Shown here piece by piece: positions 16,430 through 25,015 of a stretch of 64,000 bases of DNA; position 1 is the stretch's first letter, and each line of letters opens with the position of its first letter. Position numbers and translations under genes: made by a program. Under the pieces are notes generated by a model. That model ran no database searches. It was given only the letters and a program-made list of their open reading frames with translations, and was not told the origin of the DNA. The DNA is from Ornithinibacillus sp047228935 (GTDB lineage: Bacteria > Bacillota > Bacilli > Bacillales > Amphibacillaceae), in contig NZ_JBFEGG010000004.1 of assembly GCF_047228935.1 (NCBI RefSeq), positions 196,258 through 260,257 on the forward strand. Reading direction: 5' to 3'.

Positions 16430-17902
16430 CTAAACTCTTTTAGCTTTCCGATGTTCCTTCATCAAATTAACAAACTCATTTGCTTTCTCCTTCGGTGCCT
16501 TAGATACCAAGCTAACACCAACAAATAGTACACTAGACACGATTAGTCCCCAAATACCAGATCCAAGTCCAAGTGGTTTTGTGCCAGTAACTTCAAGGGA
16601 AAGGACAAATATTGCAGAAACGATAACGCTGACGATAACGCCAACTGCTGTTCCTTTTTTCCAGAAAAAAGTTCCTACCGTTGCTGGAACTCCGACGATT
16701 AATCCAGATGAAGCTGCTACAGATAATACAGCAATTAAATCTAACTCTAGTTCTGCGAAAGCATAAGCTAGTACGGCAATTACCGGAATTACAATTTTTC
16801 CTATCTTCAATTGCTTGGAATCATCTGGCCGGCTCTTCATGTTTCCATATACATCTCGAGCAAACATCGATGATAGTGTAAGCATAATTGAATCGATAGT
16901 TGAAACCGCAGCTGCTAAAATACCAACCATGACAATTACTCCTAAGAGAGGAGGAACAGCGTCAGAAGAAAGTAAGCTCGGTGTTGCTAAGTCTGCAGTT
17001 TCTAAATTTGGGAATAGTTGTAATGCAGAAAATCCCCACATAACGGATACAAACGTATAAATTAGACCGAATACTAGAAAACCGATTAACATTTGTCGCA
17101 ACCCTTTAAAGGAGTTTGGCATAAACAAACGTTGGCTTACCTGTGGGTTTGAAATACTAAAGAAAAACCACGGTATAGTCAGCCCTAAGAATGTTAGAAT
17201 ACTGAAGTAACCATTTCCTGGTACAGTTAGCATTTCTGGCTGTGTTGTTTGTATGTTCTCGAAAAACTGACCAAACCCTCCAAGTGAATTAACGATTAAG
17301 ATAACAACAATCGTGGATGTTATAATCATAAAAATAGCTTGAAGGGAGTCCGTCCAAACAACAGACCGAATACCGGCTGCGTAAGAAAAGAATAATGCTA
17401 GTACAATGGCAATGATGACTCCAGTTGAAAAAGAGATCGCTCCTCCAGTCATCCCTTGTAATAAATATCCAACACCAGCTAATTGAACAGCACTATAAGG
17501 GATAAGGAATAAACAACTCATTAGTGCAATAACCATTGCGGCTGTTTTGCTTTGATAACGATCCCCAATCATTTCAGAAGGTGTAACATAACCATTTTTC
17601 TTACCAGCTAGCCAAAATCTAGGACCGAAGATTAAGATTAACGAAACACCGATAAAATATATAATTTCAAAACCAAGTGCACCAACGCCACCTTGATAGG
17701 TAAGCCCAGCTAAACCTACCATCATAAATGCACTATAGGTAGTTGCACTATAACTTAAAGCAGATAAAATCCCATTCATTTTTCGATTACCGATAAAGTA
17801 ACCTGACATTCCAGGTAAATTCCCTTTTCGGGACAGTAATGCAATAATAGATGCGATAATTGTATAAATGACAATTCCCCAAATGACATAACTAGTATTC
17901 AA
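16430..17902 (-). CDS. Sodium:solute symporter (SSS family), substrate unknown
   Basis: A 490-residue integral membrane protein with about 13 membrane segments and the SSS signatures YFIGNRKMNG near residue 35 and a conserved core through SYSATTYSAFMMVGLAG. It would import a solute with Na+. The start is TTG 17902, two bases after the stop of a 57-residue membrane protein gene whose 3' end supplies GGAGTGA, so the two are translationally coupled. The operon is divergent from niaR, the NAD-biosynthesis repressor, with three evenly spaced TTTACA boxes between them. A niacin or precursor uptake role is an inference; pantothenate or proline-type substrates are alternatives. Confidence 0.8.
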   Translation of the reverse strand: MNTSYVIWGIVIYTIIASIIALLSRKGNLPGMSGYFIGNRKMNGILSALSYSATTYSAFMMVGLAGLTYQGGVGALGFEIIYFIGVSLILIFGPRFWLAGKKNGYVTPSEMIGDRYQSKTAAMVIALMSCLFLIPYSAVQLAGVGYLLQGMTGGAISFSTGVIIAIVLALFFSYAAGIRSVVWTDSLQAIFMIITSTIVVILIVNSLGGFGQFFENIQTTQPEMLTVPGNGYFSILTFLGLTIPWFFFSISNPQVSQRLFMPNSFKGLRQMLIGFLVFGLIYTFVSVMWGFSALQLFPNLETADLATPSLLSSDAVPPLLGVIVMVGILAAAVSTIDSIMLTLSSMFARDVYGNMKSRPDDSKQLKIGKIVIPVIAVLAYAFAELELDLIAVLSVAASSGLIVGVPATVGTFFWKKGTAVGVIVSVIVSAIFVLSLEVTGTKPLGLGSGIWGLIVSSVLFVGVSLVSKAPKEKANEFVNLMKEHRKAKRV

Positions 17903-17904
17903 AA

Positions 17905-18078
17905 CTATTCACTCCAATCCCTTGTAAGCATGATGTTTGCAATAATGATGACAATCCCTGTAATACCCCAAAACAAGAAGCTTCCCGTCCATGATTGAAC
18001 ATCAGACAAAACCGTATACGGAATAATGTAAGCTAGAAGTATCGTTAAAATGATGATAATTCCCCAAAAACGTTTCAT
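17905..18078 (-). CDS. Small two-segment membrane protein coupled to the SSS symporter
   Basis: A 57-residue protein, too short for a typical ORF cut-off, with two membrane segments (about 5-22 and 30-49) and a charged C-terminus ending RDWSE. ATG 18078 follows AAGGAGAC. Small membrane partners of this size accompany several SSS symporters (the YhdT/PanF or DUF3311-type arrangement); by position it is a likely subunit or stabiliser. The exact family was not recognised with certainty. Confidence 0.75.
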   Translation of the reverse strand: MKRFWGIIIILTILLAYIIPYTVLSDVQSWTGSFLFWGITGIVIIIANIMLTRDWSE

Positions 18079-18122
18079 TTTTAGTCTCCTTCAATTAATA
18101 ATTTACTAGATTCAACAAATAC

Positions 18123-18152
18123 TTTACATGTGTCTTTACACATATATTTACA
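18123..18152. promoter_or_regulatory. Three TTTACA boxes at exact 12-bp spacing (candidate NiaR operator)
   Basis: TTTACA occurs at 18123, 18135 and 18147, with ATGTG-TCTTTA-CACAT forming an inverted repeat across the middle box. The site lies 45-75 bases before the small membrane protein gene, where its transcription start is expected, and opposite niaR. One helical turn spacing fits dimer binding on one face. Assignment to NiaR is inference. Confidence 0.4.
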
Positions 18153-18286
18153 TATAGAGGAGGAAAAATCAATACAAAATTTATTAAGCTGCTATAAGTG
18201 TGTCAAGTCAAAACGTAATGTATAATAAAAGGAAATGTGTAACGTTAGTGTGCATGATAAGGTGAAAAATATGCGGAGGGTGTTGA

Positions 18287-18829
18287 ATGAGGGGAGAAAC
18301 GAACAAAATACTCGGAGAAGAAAGAAGACAATTAATCTTATCTTGGTTAAAGGGAGAACGTGAACCGATTACTGGTAAGGAATTGTCTGAACGTACTAAA
18401 GTCAGCCGTCAAGTAATAGTCCAAGATATTTCTTTACTTAAAGCGACCGGTGAACCGATTATGGCGACAGCAAGAGGGTATGTATATTTGCGAGAAAATA
18501 ATGATAACGAACTAGCAACTCGTGTAATTGTTGTAAAACATACTGCAGATCAAACTGCAACCGAGTTGTATACATTAGTTGATCATGGGGTTACTGTAAG
18601 AAATGTAATGGTTGAACATCCAATCTATGGTGATATAACTGGTTCATTAATGATAAAAACTCGAAAAGAAGCTGATTCATTTCTTGGAGAATTAAAAGAT
18701 ACAGGGGCATCGCTTCTCTCGAAACTAACAGAAGGTGTCCATTTACATACGATTGCGGCGGAAAAGGAAGACCAATTGGATGAAGCGTGTGAGTCTTTAA
18801 GGGAGCTAGGGATTTTATTAGAGGATTAA
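18287..18829 (+). CDS. niaR: NAD-biosynthesis transcriptional repressor NiaR (YrxA family)
   Basis: A 180-residue protein with an N-terminal HTH_11 winged helix (about 10-65, GKELSERTKVSRQVIVQDI) and the C-terminal 3H domain (about 80-175), whose three histidines are in VVKHTADQ, LVDHGVTV and VEHPIYG. Family members bind nicotinic acid as co-repressor and repress NAD synthesis and niacin uptake genes. ATG 18287 follows GGAGGG. In B. subtilis the gene neighbours the nad genes; here it is divergent from a symporter operon, which may be a new regulon member. Confidence 0.88.
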   Translation: MRGETNKILGEERRQLILSWLKGEREPITGKELSERTKVSRQVIVQDISLLKATGEPIMATARGYVYLRENNDNELATRVIVVKHTADQTATELYTLVDHGVTVRNVMVEHPIYGDITGSLMIKTRKEADSFLGELKDTGASLLSKLTEGVHLHTIAAEKEDQLDEACESLRELGILLED

Positions 18830-18833
18830 GACA

Positions 18834-18875
18834 AAAGGACAATTCCCTAAGGAAGGGAACTGTCCTTTCTTTGTA
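18834..18875. terminator. Terminator between niaR and the alanine/glycine symporter gene
   Basis: AAAGGACA-TTCCCT and AGGGAACTGTCCTTT form a 15-bp stem with one mismatch (18834-18868), followed by TTCTTTG. It sits between converging genes and could act on both. Confidence 0.8.
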
Positions 18876-18888
18876 CAAGATGAAGCTT

Positions 18889-20232
18889 TTATGCACGGGC
18901 TTCTTCTTTTTCTTTTTTCGCTATCTCTAAGAATTTCTTTGTTTCATATACTACAACCCCTGATAACCCTAATAAGCCAATCAAGTTTGGTATTGCCATT
19001 AATGCATTCATGACATCCGATATACTCCAAACAAGATCGAGGGTTTGTACAGATCCCCAGAAAATAGCGATAACGAAAATTATTCGGTAAACCGGAACAA
19101 CTTTATCATTAAATAGATAACTAAAACATTTCTCGCCGTAATATGACCAACCAACTAAGGTTGAAAAGGCAAATAAAACAATTCCTATTGTGACAATGTA
19201 ACCTCCCCAATCACCTAAGAAGGCAGCGAATGATGCTTGTGTTAAAGGTCCTCCTTCTAAGCCACTTCCTGCAAGGTCTGCCATAACAATAGTAATTCCA
19301 GTAATGGAACATACGATAATCGTATCAATAAATACTTGTGTCATGGATACAAGTGCTTGCCTTCCTGGATAATCAGTCTTGGCGGCAGCAGCTGCAATTG
19401 GTGCTGACCCTAAACCAGCTTCATTAGAAAATACTCCTCTGGCAACACCATATCGAATTACTGTTCCAAGTAATCCACCTCCGACAGCACTTGCTGTAAA
19501 TGCGTCAGAGAAAATCAATCCTATAGCCGCCGGAACTATGTCCAAATTCATAACAATAATAACTAGTCCACCAAGCACATAGAATAAAGCCATAATTGGA
19601 ACAAAGAAGGCAGTTACTTTACCGATACTTTTAATGCCCCCGATAATAACTAATGCTGCTAAAACGGTTAGAACCAAACCAGTAACCCAGGTTGGTATAC
19701 TGAAGGAACTGTTTAATGCGTCCGAAACCGAATTAGCCTGTACCATGTTTCCAATACCGAATGCTGCACATGCACCAAATATTGCGAAAAGAACTCCGAG
19801 CCACTTTGCCTTAAGTCCTTTTTCCAAATAATACATTGGCCCCCCAGACATTTCACCTTTACTATTTTCTACACGATATTTAACCGCTAAGATAGCTTCA
19901 GCATATTTGGTTGCCATGCCAAATAAAGCAGTAATCCACATCCAAAAGACGGCACCAGGTCCACCTAACACAACAGCAGTTGCAACCCCAACGATATTAC
20001 CAGTACCGATTGTCGCTGCCATTGCAGTTGTTAAAGCTTGATAATGACTAATATCCCCTTTAGAATTTTTATCCTGTTTTGCGGGACTGAATGCCAACCT
20101 TAATGCATAAGGAAGTGCGCGAATCTGTAAAAATCCTAGCCGTAATGTAAGGTAAATCCCTGTACCAACTATTAAAATTAAAGTCGGTGGTCCCCAGACA
20201 AAATCACTAATCTGACCAATTAAATCTTCCAC
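18889..20232 (-). CDS. Alanine/glycine:cation symporter (AGCS family)
   Basis: A 447-residue transporter with about ten membrane segments. The family motifs GTGNIVGVATAV, GGPMYYLEKGL and SNEAGLGSAPIAAAAA are present; the latter region binds Na+ and substrate. It imports small neutral amino acids with Na+ or H+. The start is taken as GTG 20232, eight bases after AGGAGG; the longer frame from ATG 20283 adds a stretch encoding part of the SD. Related to B. subtilis AlsT/GlnT/YrbD-type proteins, some of which take glutamine, so the substrate remains open. Confidence 0.88.
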   Translation of the reverse strand: MEDLIGQISDFVWGPPTLILIVGTGIYLTLRLGFLQIRALPYALRLAFSPAKQDKNSKGDISHYQALTTAMAATIGTGNIVGVATAVVLGGPGAVFWMWITALFGMATKYAEAILAVKYRVENSKGEMSGGPMYYLEKGLKAKWLGVLFAIFGACAAFGIGNMVQANSVSDALNSSFSIPTWVTGLVLTVLAALVIIGGIKSIGKVTAFFVPIMALFYVLGGLVIIVMNLDIVPAAIGLIFSDAFTASAVGGGLLGTVIRYGVARGVFSNEAGLGSAPIAAAAAKTDYPGRQALVSMTQVFIDTIIVCSITGITIVMADLAGSGLEGGPLTQASFAAFLGDWGGYIVTIGIVLFAFSTLVGWSYYGEKCFSYLFNDKVVPVYRIIFVIAIFWGSVQTLDLVWSISDVMNALMAIPNLIGLLGLSGVVVYETKKFLEIAKKEKEEARA

Positions 20233-20365
20233 ATAACCCCTCCTTTTAGTATCTATTATAGATATAATATTTTGAACATTCAATGAGTATTACTAGATAA
20301 ATATACCAAATTATTTAAAACTAAGTAGAACTTTTATTATAATAGTAGTGGAAGGGTGGTACGTT

Positions 20366-20836
20366 ATGATTAATGTTTTATTTGTATGTTTAGGAAATAT
20401 TTGCCGTTCACCGATGGCTGAAGCGGTTTTTCGTCATTTAGTTGAAAGAGAAAATATTTCCAATAAAATTAAGGTAGACTCTGGCGGAACAGGGGGATGG
20501 CATATCGATGAAGTTCCTCATATAGGTACAAGGAAAGTTCTTGATAAACAAAAAATCTCTTATTCAGGAATGAAAGCGAGACAAGTATCTAAAAATGATT
20601 GGAACGATTTTGATTATATTATTGCGATGGATGACCAAAATATAAAAGACTTACAAAAATTCAATACACAAAATGAAGATGTTGTTGTTGCTAAACTAAT
20701 GGATTTTGTTGACAAACCAAAAGAACAAGAAGTACCAGATCCATACTATACGGGTAATTTTGATTACACCTATGAATTAGTTTCAGAAGGATGTACAAAT
20801 TTACTTCAGTATATAAGGGAGAAGCACAACATATAA
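20366..20836 (+). CDS. yfkJ: Low-molecular-weight protein-tyrosine phosphatase (YfkJ)
   Basis: A 156-residue phosphatase. The P-loop CLGNICRS carries the nucleophilic cysteine and arginine, and the general-acid aspartate is in VPDPYY. It dephosphorylates phosphotyrosine; B. subtilis YfkJ is linked to ethanol stress resistance. ATG 20366 follows GAAGGGTGG, and the length then equals the B. subtilis protein as I recall it. The next two genes match yfkI and yfkH, giving the conserved yfkJIH operon. Confidence 0.92.
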   Translation: MINVLFVCLGNICRSPMAEAVFRHLVERENISNKIKVDSGGTGGWHIDEVPHIGTRKVLDKQKISYSGMKARQVSKNDWNDFDYIIAMDDQNIKDLQKFNTQNEDVVVAKLMDFVDKPKEQEVPDPYYTGNFDYTYELVSEGCTNLLQYIREKHNI

Positions 20837-20854
20837 AAAAAGGAGAGATATATT

Positions 20855-21148
20855 TTGGGTAAAAAGAGATTAATTTCTAGTATTGCTATCGGTGCTGCAA
20901 TTGGTGGTATTGCTGCTCTATTTGATTGGGATACAAGGAATTATACAAAACATAAATTATCAAATGTAAAGGATAAATCGGTTGAGATGATTAAAAATCC
21001 AACTATATCCGTTCATAATGCCCGAATTGCCATGGAAGAGTTTAGTGAGAGTCTAGTTTATCAAGCAGAAAATGCTGTAAATGCATTGGAACAAGTGGAA
21101 AATACGCTAACAAGAGTAACCTCAAGACCAAAAAGAATACAAGGGTAA
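20855..21148 (+). CDS. yfkI: YfkI/YtxH-like small protein
   Basis: A 97-residue protein with an N-terminal hydrophobic glycine/alanine-rich segment (about 6-22, SSIAIGAAIGGIAALF) followed by a helical, Asn/Glu-rich cytosolic part (about 50-90), like YtxH-type proteins. TTG 20855 is the start, after AAAGGAGAG. The name rests mainly on its place between yfkJ and yfkH. Function unknown. Confidence 0.75.
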   Translation: MGKKRLISSIAIGAAIGGIAALFDWDTRNYTKHKLSNVKDKSVEMIKNPTISVHNARIAMEEFSESLVYQAENAVNALEQVENTLTRVTSRPKRIQG

Positions 21149-21172
21149 CAGAAGCCTTTAGGGGGTTAAAGC

Positions 21173-21994
21173 TTGGAGCAAATGATATCCTTTATGAAAA
21201 AGCTAATTGGTCGAATTTTGGAAGAGGAAGCTTTCGGATTAGCCGCCCAATTAGCTTATTTCTTTCTCTTATCCCTATTTCCGTTATTAGTTGTGTTAAT
21301 TACATTAGTCGGATATTTGCCTATCGATACAAATGTATTAATCCGTATTCTTTCTTCTGTTGCTCCTGCGGAATCGATGCAATTAATTAAGGAGAATATC
21401 GATCAACTTGTTTCAAATCAACATGGACACTTATTATCGATTGGGATTATAGGTACGCTTTGGGCAGCATCTAATGGGGTTAATGCGATTATGCGTGTAT
21501 TTAACCATGCTTATGAAGTGGAGGAAGATCGATTTTTCTTTATTTCGAGGTTGATAGCATTAGTTCTAACGATTGCTATGATAGGTGTAATTGTGATAGC
21601 AATATTACTGCCAGTACTTGGCAGAATGATTGGTGTGTATCTATTTTCCTTTTTTGGATTATCAGATGATTTTCTAACGGTGTGGGAAATGCTAAGATGG
21701 GTCTTCACATCTATTGTATTCTTCATTGTATTTCTCTTTTTATATAAATTGGCACCCAACCTTAAGGTGCAGTTTCGAGAAGCTTTTTGGGGTGCTTTGT
21801 TTACTACAGTAGCATGGCAATTATCGTCACTTGTATTTTCTTATTACGTATCTAACCTTGGAAATTATTCTGCTACTTATGGCAGTCTAGGAGCCGTTAT
21901 TACGTTAATGATATGGTTTTACTTATCCGCTTTTATTGTCATAGTTGGTGGTATACTAAACGCGACAATAAGCAAAATGAAGCATGGGAATTAA
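21173..21994 (+). CDS. yfkH: YihY/BrkB family inner-membrane protein (YfkH)
   Basis: A 273-residue membrane protein with six predicted segments and the family signature AAQLAYFFLLSLFPLLV near residue 22. The family was once called RNase BN in error and is of unknown transport or envelope function. TTG 21173 follows TAGGGGG. It is the last gene of the yfkJIH operon, ending at a terminator shared with the converging ATPase gene. Confidence 0.9.
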   Translation: MEQMISFMKKLIGRILEEEAFGLAAQLAYFFLLSLFPLLVVLITLVGYLPIDTNVLIRILSSVAPAESMQLIKENIDQLVSNQHGHLLSIGIIGTLWAASNGVNAIMRVFNHAYEVEEDRFFFISRLIALVLTIAMIGVIVIAILLPVLGRMIGVYLFSFFGLSDDFLTVWEMLRWVFTSIVFFIVFLFLYKLAPNLKVQFREAFWGALFTTVAWQLSSLVFSYYVSNLGNYSATYGSLGAVITLMIWFYLSAFIVIVGGILNATISKMKHGN

Positions 21995-22016
21995 CTTCCC
22001 CATGCTTCTTATTTTA
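21982..22016. terminator. Terminator between yfkH and the P-type ATPase gene
   Basis: GCATGGG and CCCCATGC form a stem with a loop that includes the yfkH stop codon, followed by TTCTTATTTT. Confidence 0.75.
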
Positions 22017-23907
22017 GTAAGCGTAATCCATTTAAAATAACCAAAATAGTACTTCCTTCATGACCAATAACACCAAGGGGTAGATCAATTGCTTGGAAGT
22101 AATTAGAAATAAGTAAAACAATTATAACACCAACAGAAAAGATAACATTTTGTTTTACTATGCTATTCATCCTACTTGAAAGCTTAATTGCATTCAAAAT
22201 CTTAGACAAATCATTTTTCATTAGAACTACATCTGAAGTCTCTAATGCAACATCTGTGCCTTCCCCCATAGCAATACCTAGATTAGCAGTAGCTAGGGAT
22301 GGAGCATCATTAATTCCATCTCCAACCATTGCGACATTAGCAAATCTATTTCGTAACGCTTTTATATGAGTAACTTTATCTTCAGGAAGACAATTTGCGA
22401 TATATTCATCTATTCCAACCTCTTTAGCAATTGCTTCAGCGGTTAGTTTATTATCGCCGGTTAACATGATTGTTTTGATTCCATGCTTTTGTAAAGATTG
22501 TATTGCTGTCTTTGTATCTTTTCTTATTGTATCTTTTAAGGCAAATACCGAAGCGATTTTACCTTCTGTTTTTACAAAAACTACTGTCTTTCCTTCAGCA
22601 GCAAATGTATTTAAGATTCCATCTAAAAATTCCTCAGCTATTTGGTTACCGATATAATCAGGTTTACCAATTTGCCATAACTGACCATTAACTACTGCTT
22701 CTACACCTTTACCACTAATTGTTTTCATGTCATGTACTTCAATTGAATTTGTTTCAGTATGTTCTTTGCTATAAGCAGCGATTGCTTTTGCTAATGGATG
22801 TGTGGACCTATTCTCAATGGCGCCTGTTATAGCAATTACGGAATCTTTATCAACATCTGGAGCAAAATATGCATCAGTAACAACTAGGGCTCCATTTGTT
22901 AATGTGCCAGTTTTGTCAAAAGCGATTGCTTTTATATGACTAAGGTTTTCAAGGTGAATGCCACCTTTAAATAATACTCCCTTTCGTGCACTGTTTGAAA
23001 TAGCAGATAGAGTAGCCGGCATAATAGATGCGACTAGTGCACAAGGAGATGCAACAACGAGAAGTATAATAGCTCGATAAATACTATCTTCTAATGACCA
23101 GTTAAATAAAAAGAAAGGTAAAAATAACATAATAGCAAATACTACTATTACGACCTTCACATAGATTCCTTCAAATCGTTCGATAAATAACTGTGAGGGA
23201 GATTTTTCTTCTTGTGCTGATTGAACGAGATTGATTATTTTTTGAACCATGTTTTCATTTACACTTTTAGTAATAGAGATGGTAATCGTCCCGTCGAGAG
23301 ACACGGTACCTGCAAGAACATCCTCATCCTTTGCTTTTGTTACAGGAATAGATTCGCCTGTTATTGCACTTTCATCAATCGAAGTAGAGCCGGTAAGGAT
23401 AATGCCATCTGCAGGAATTAGCTCTCCTGCACGAACTAGAATTACATCACCAATTTTTAATTGGTTGACCGGTACAATCTCTTCCTTTTTTTCTAATATT
23501 TTTGTTGCTTCTTCAGGCTGAAGTTTCAAAAGGCTAGAAATTTCTTTTTTACTTTTATTTAACGTATATGTTTCTAGAGCACCTGATAGAGCAAAAATAA
23601 AAATTAATATTGCACCTTCTGTCCAATAACCGATAATAGCAGAACCGATGGCAGCGAATATCATAAGCATTTCAACATTGAGTTGTTTATGTTGAATTGT
23701 TTCGGAAATTCCTTCCTTTGCTTTAGCATAACCGCCAATTGCAAAGGCAATCAGGTGAAGTATTACAAATGCTGAATGTGGCATATTATTTTCTAGTGAC
23801 CAAGTGACAAGGATGATAACCCCACTTAATAAGGCAGCAATTAATTCCATATGTGGTGTTATTTTTTTAAACAAGCTAGTAGGAGTAATAGCTGTACGTT
23901 CTTCCAT
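22009..23907 (-). CDS. pfeT: Heavy-metal P1B-type ATPase, ZosA/PfeT-like
   Basis: A 632-residue metal-transporting ATPase without an N-terminal HMA domain. Motifs: TGES (actuator), SPCAL (membrane metal site), DKTGTLTN (phosphorylated Asp), STHPLAKA (P1B His-Pro) and MVGDGINDAPSL. Length and the SPCALVASIMPATLSAISN segment fit B. subtilis PfeT (ZosA/YkvW), a PerR-regulated Fe2+ exporter that protects against iron and peroxide stress. Two PerR-type boxes occur just upstream, and perR itself is in the window. It stands alone, reading toward yfkH. Zinc or cadmium export is the alternative. Confidence 0.82.
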   Translation of the reverse strand: MEERTAITPTSLFKKITPHMELIAALLSGVIILVTWSLENNMPHSAFVILHLIAFAIGGYAKAKEGISETIQHKQLNVEMLMIFAAIGSAIIGYWTEGAILIFIFALSGALETYTLNKSKKEISSLLKLQPEEATKILEKKEEIVPVNQLKIGDVILVRAGELIPADGIILTGSTSIDESAITGESIPVTKAKDEDVLAGTVSLDGTITISITKSVNENMVQKIINLVQSAQEEKSPSQLFIERFEGIYVKVVIVVFAIMLFLPFFLFNWSLEDSIYRAIILLVVASPCALVASIMPATLSAISNSARKGVLFKGGIHLENLSHIKAIAFDKTGTLTNGALVVTDAYFAPDVDKDSVIAITGAIENRSTHPLAKAIAAYSKEHTETNSIEVHDMKTISGKGVEAVVNGQLWQIGKPDYIGNQIAEEFLDGILNTFAAEGKTVVFVKTEGKIASVFALKDTIRKDTKTAIQSLQKHGIKTIMLTGDNKLTAEAIAKEVGIDEYIANCLPEDKVTHIKALRNRFANVAMVGDGINDAPSLATANLGIAMGEGTDVALETSDVVLMKNDLSKILNAIKLSSRMNSIVKQNVIFSVGVIIVLLISNYFQAIDLPLGVIGHEGSTILVILNGLRLLK

Positions 23908-23944
23908 TTTTCATTCCCTCCTATAATTAAAAATATGTACTAGT

Positions 23945-23976
23945 TAATAATAATTATAATCTAATATATATTATAA
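23945..23976 (-). promoter_or_regulatory. Two tandem PerR/Fur-family boxes before the P-type ATPase gene
   Basis: On the minus strand TTATAATTATTATTA (complement of 23945-23959) matches the PerR box TTATAATNATTATAA except at one position. An adjacent weaker copy lies at 23962-23976, read on the plus strand. They lie 38-69 bases before the ATPase ATG, over the expected promoter. PerR versus Fur preference cannot be told from sequence alone. Confidence 0.65.
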
Positions 23977-24083
23977 TAACATAAGATTACCAGGAATCAA
24001 TACTTTAGTTTTCAAGATAAAACAAATTGTATCTATTATTATCTGCTATGCTTAATAACAGTTTTTGGAAAGGTGAGTAAAAC

Positions 24084-24113
24084 TTGAATAATTCAGTATT
24101 TATCTGTTATAAT
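24084..24113 (+). promoter_or_regulatory. SigA promoter of the ABC solute-binding protein gene
   Basis: TTGAAT (24084-24089) and TATAAT (24108-24113) are 18 bases apart and lie just before the GTG start region, which supports the GTG at 24162 over any upstream start. Confidence 0.6.
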
Positions 24114-24161
24114 CTGAAATGTTCAATGAATTGTAACAGAAAACAAAAGGGGGGTTTTAAG

Positions 24162-25004
24162 GTGAAGAAATTTATCCTTATACTAGTAGTATTAAGTACA
24201 TTAATTATCCTTGCTGCTTGTGGGGGAGAAACAGAAGAACAAGCAGAGGATAGTGTTTGGTCACAAATTGAGGAGTCTGGTGAGATTGTAGTTGGAACTG
24301 CAGGAACGTTATATCCAGCCTCTTATTATCCTGAGGGGTCTGATGAATTAACAGGGTACAATGTTGAAGTTTTCCGTGAAATTGCGGAGCGTTTAGGTGT
24401 AGATATTAAATTTGAAACTCTCGGCTTTGATGCAATGCTATCTGCATTACAAAGTGGTCGTGTTGATATAATTCAAGCGGGCCCAAGAGAAGCAAGCCGC
24501 GATAAGTTCGCATTTTCTGAGCCAGTGAAGTATTCATTTGCAACTATGATTGTTCGTGCAGATGACTTATCTGGTATTCATACTTTAGAAGATTTAAAAG
24601 GTAAAAGAGCTGGTGGAGCCGCAACTACAGTTTATAGTGATATAGCTAGAAAATATGGTGCTGAAGTTGTAACATACGGAAATGTAACGAATGATGCTTA
24701 TTTAAGAGACGTTCATAATGGACGTACAGATGTAGTAATTAACGATTACTATCTTCAATCTTTAGCAATTCAAGCATTTCCTGAATTCAATATTACGTTA
24801 CATCCAGATCTTAGATTCCACCCGACTACTAACAATGTTGTGATGCAAAAGGATGCAACTGTTCTATTAGAAAAAATTAATGAAATTATTGCAGATATGA
24901 AAGAAGATGGAACATTAACTAAGATCTCGGAAGAATTCTTCGGAGGACTTGATGTATCGAAAGAACCAGAAGAGGAAGTAATTGAAATCGAAGGCATTGA
25001 ATAA
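24162..25004 (+). CDS. Amino-acid ABC transporter substrate-binding lipoprotein
   Basis: A 280-residue polar amino-acid binding protein. A lipoprotein signal peptide ends in LIILAACGG, the cysteine being the lipid-modified residue. The SBP_bac_3 fold spans about 40-265, with GYNVEVFREIAERLG and FDAMLSALQSGRVDII. It delivers amino acids, possibly cystine as in TcyA/TcyJ-type proteins, to the permease encoded 11 bases downstream. GTG 24162 follows AAAGGGGGG. No ATPase gene follows the permease, so the transporter is incomplete locally. Substrate is inference. Confidence 0.87.
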   Translation: MKKFILILVVLSTLIILAACGGETEEQAEDSVWSQIEESGEIVVGTAGTLYPASYYPEGSDELTGYNVEVFREIAERLGVDIKFETLGFDAMLSALQSGRVDIIQAGPREASRDKFAFSEPVKYSFATMIVRADDLSGIHTLEDLKGKRAGGAATTVYSDIARKYGAEVVTYGNVTNDAYLRDVHNGRTDVVINDYYLQSLAIQAFPEFNITLHPDLRFHPTTNNVVMQKDATVLLEKINEIIADMKEDGTLTKISEEFFGGLDVSKEPEEEVIEIEGIE

Positions 25005-25015
25005 TAGGTGATCAG

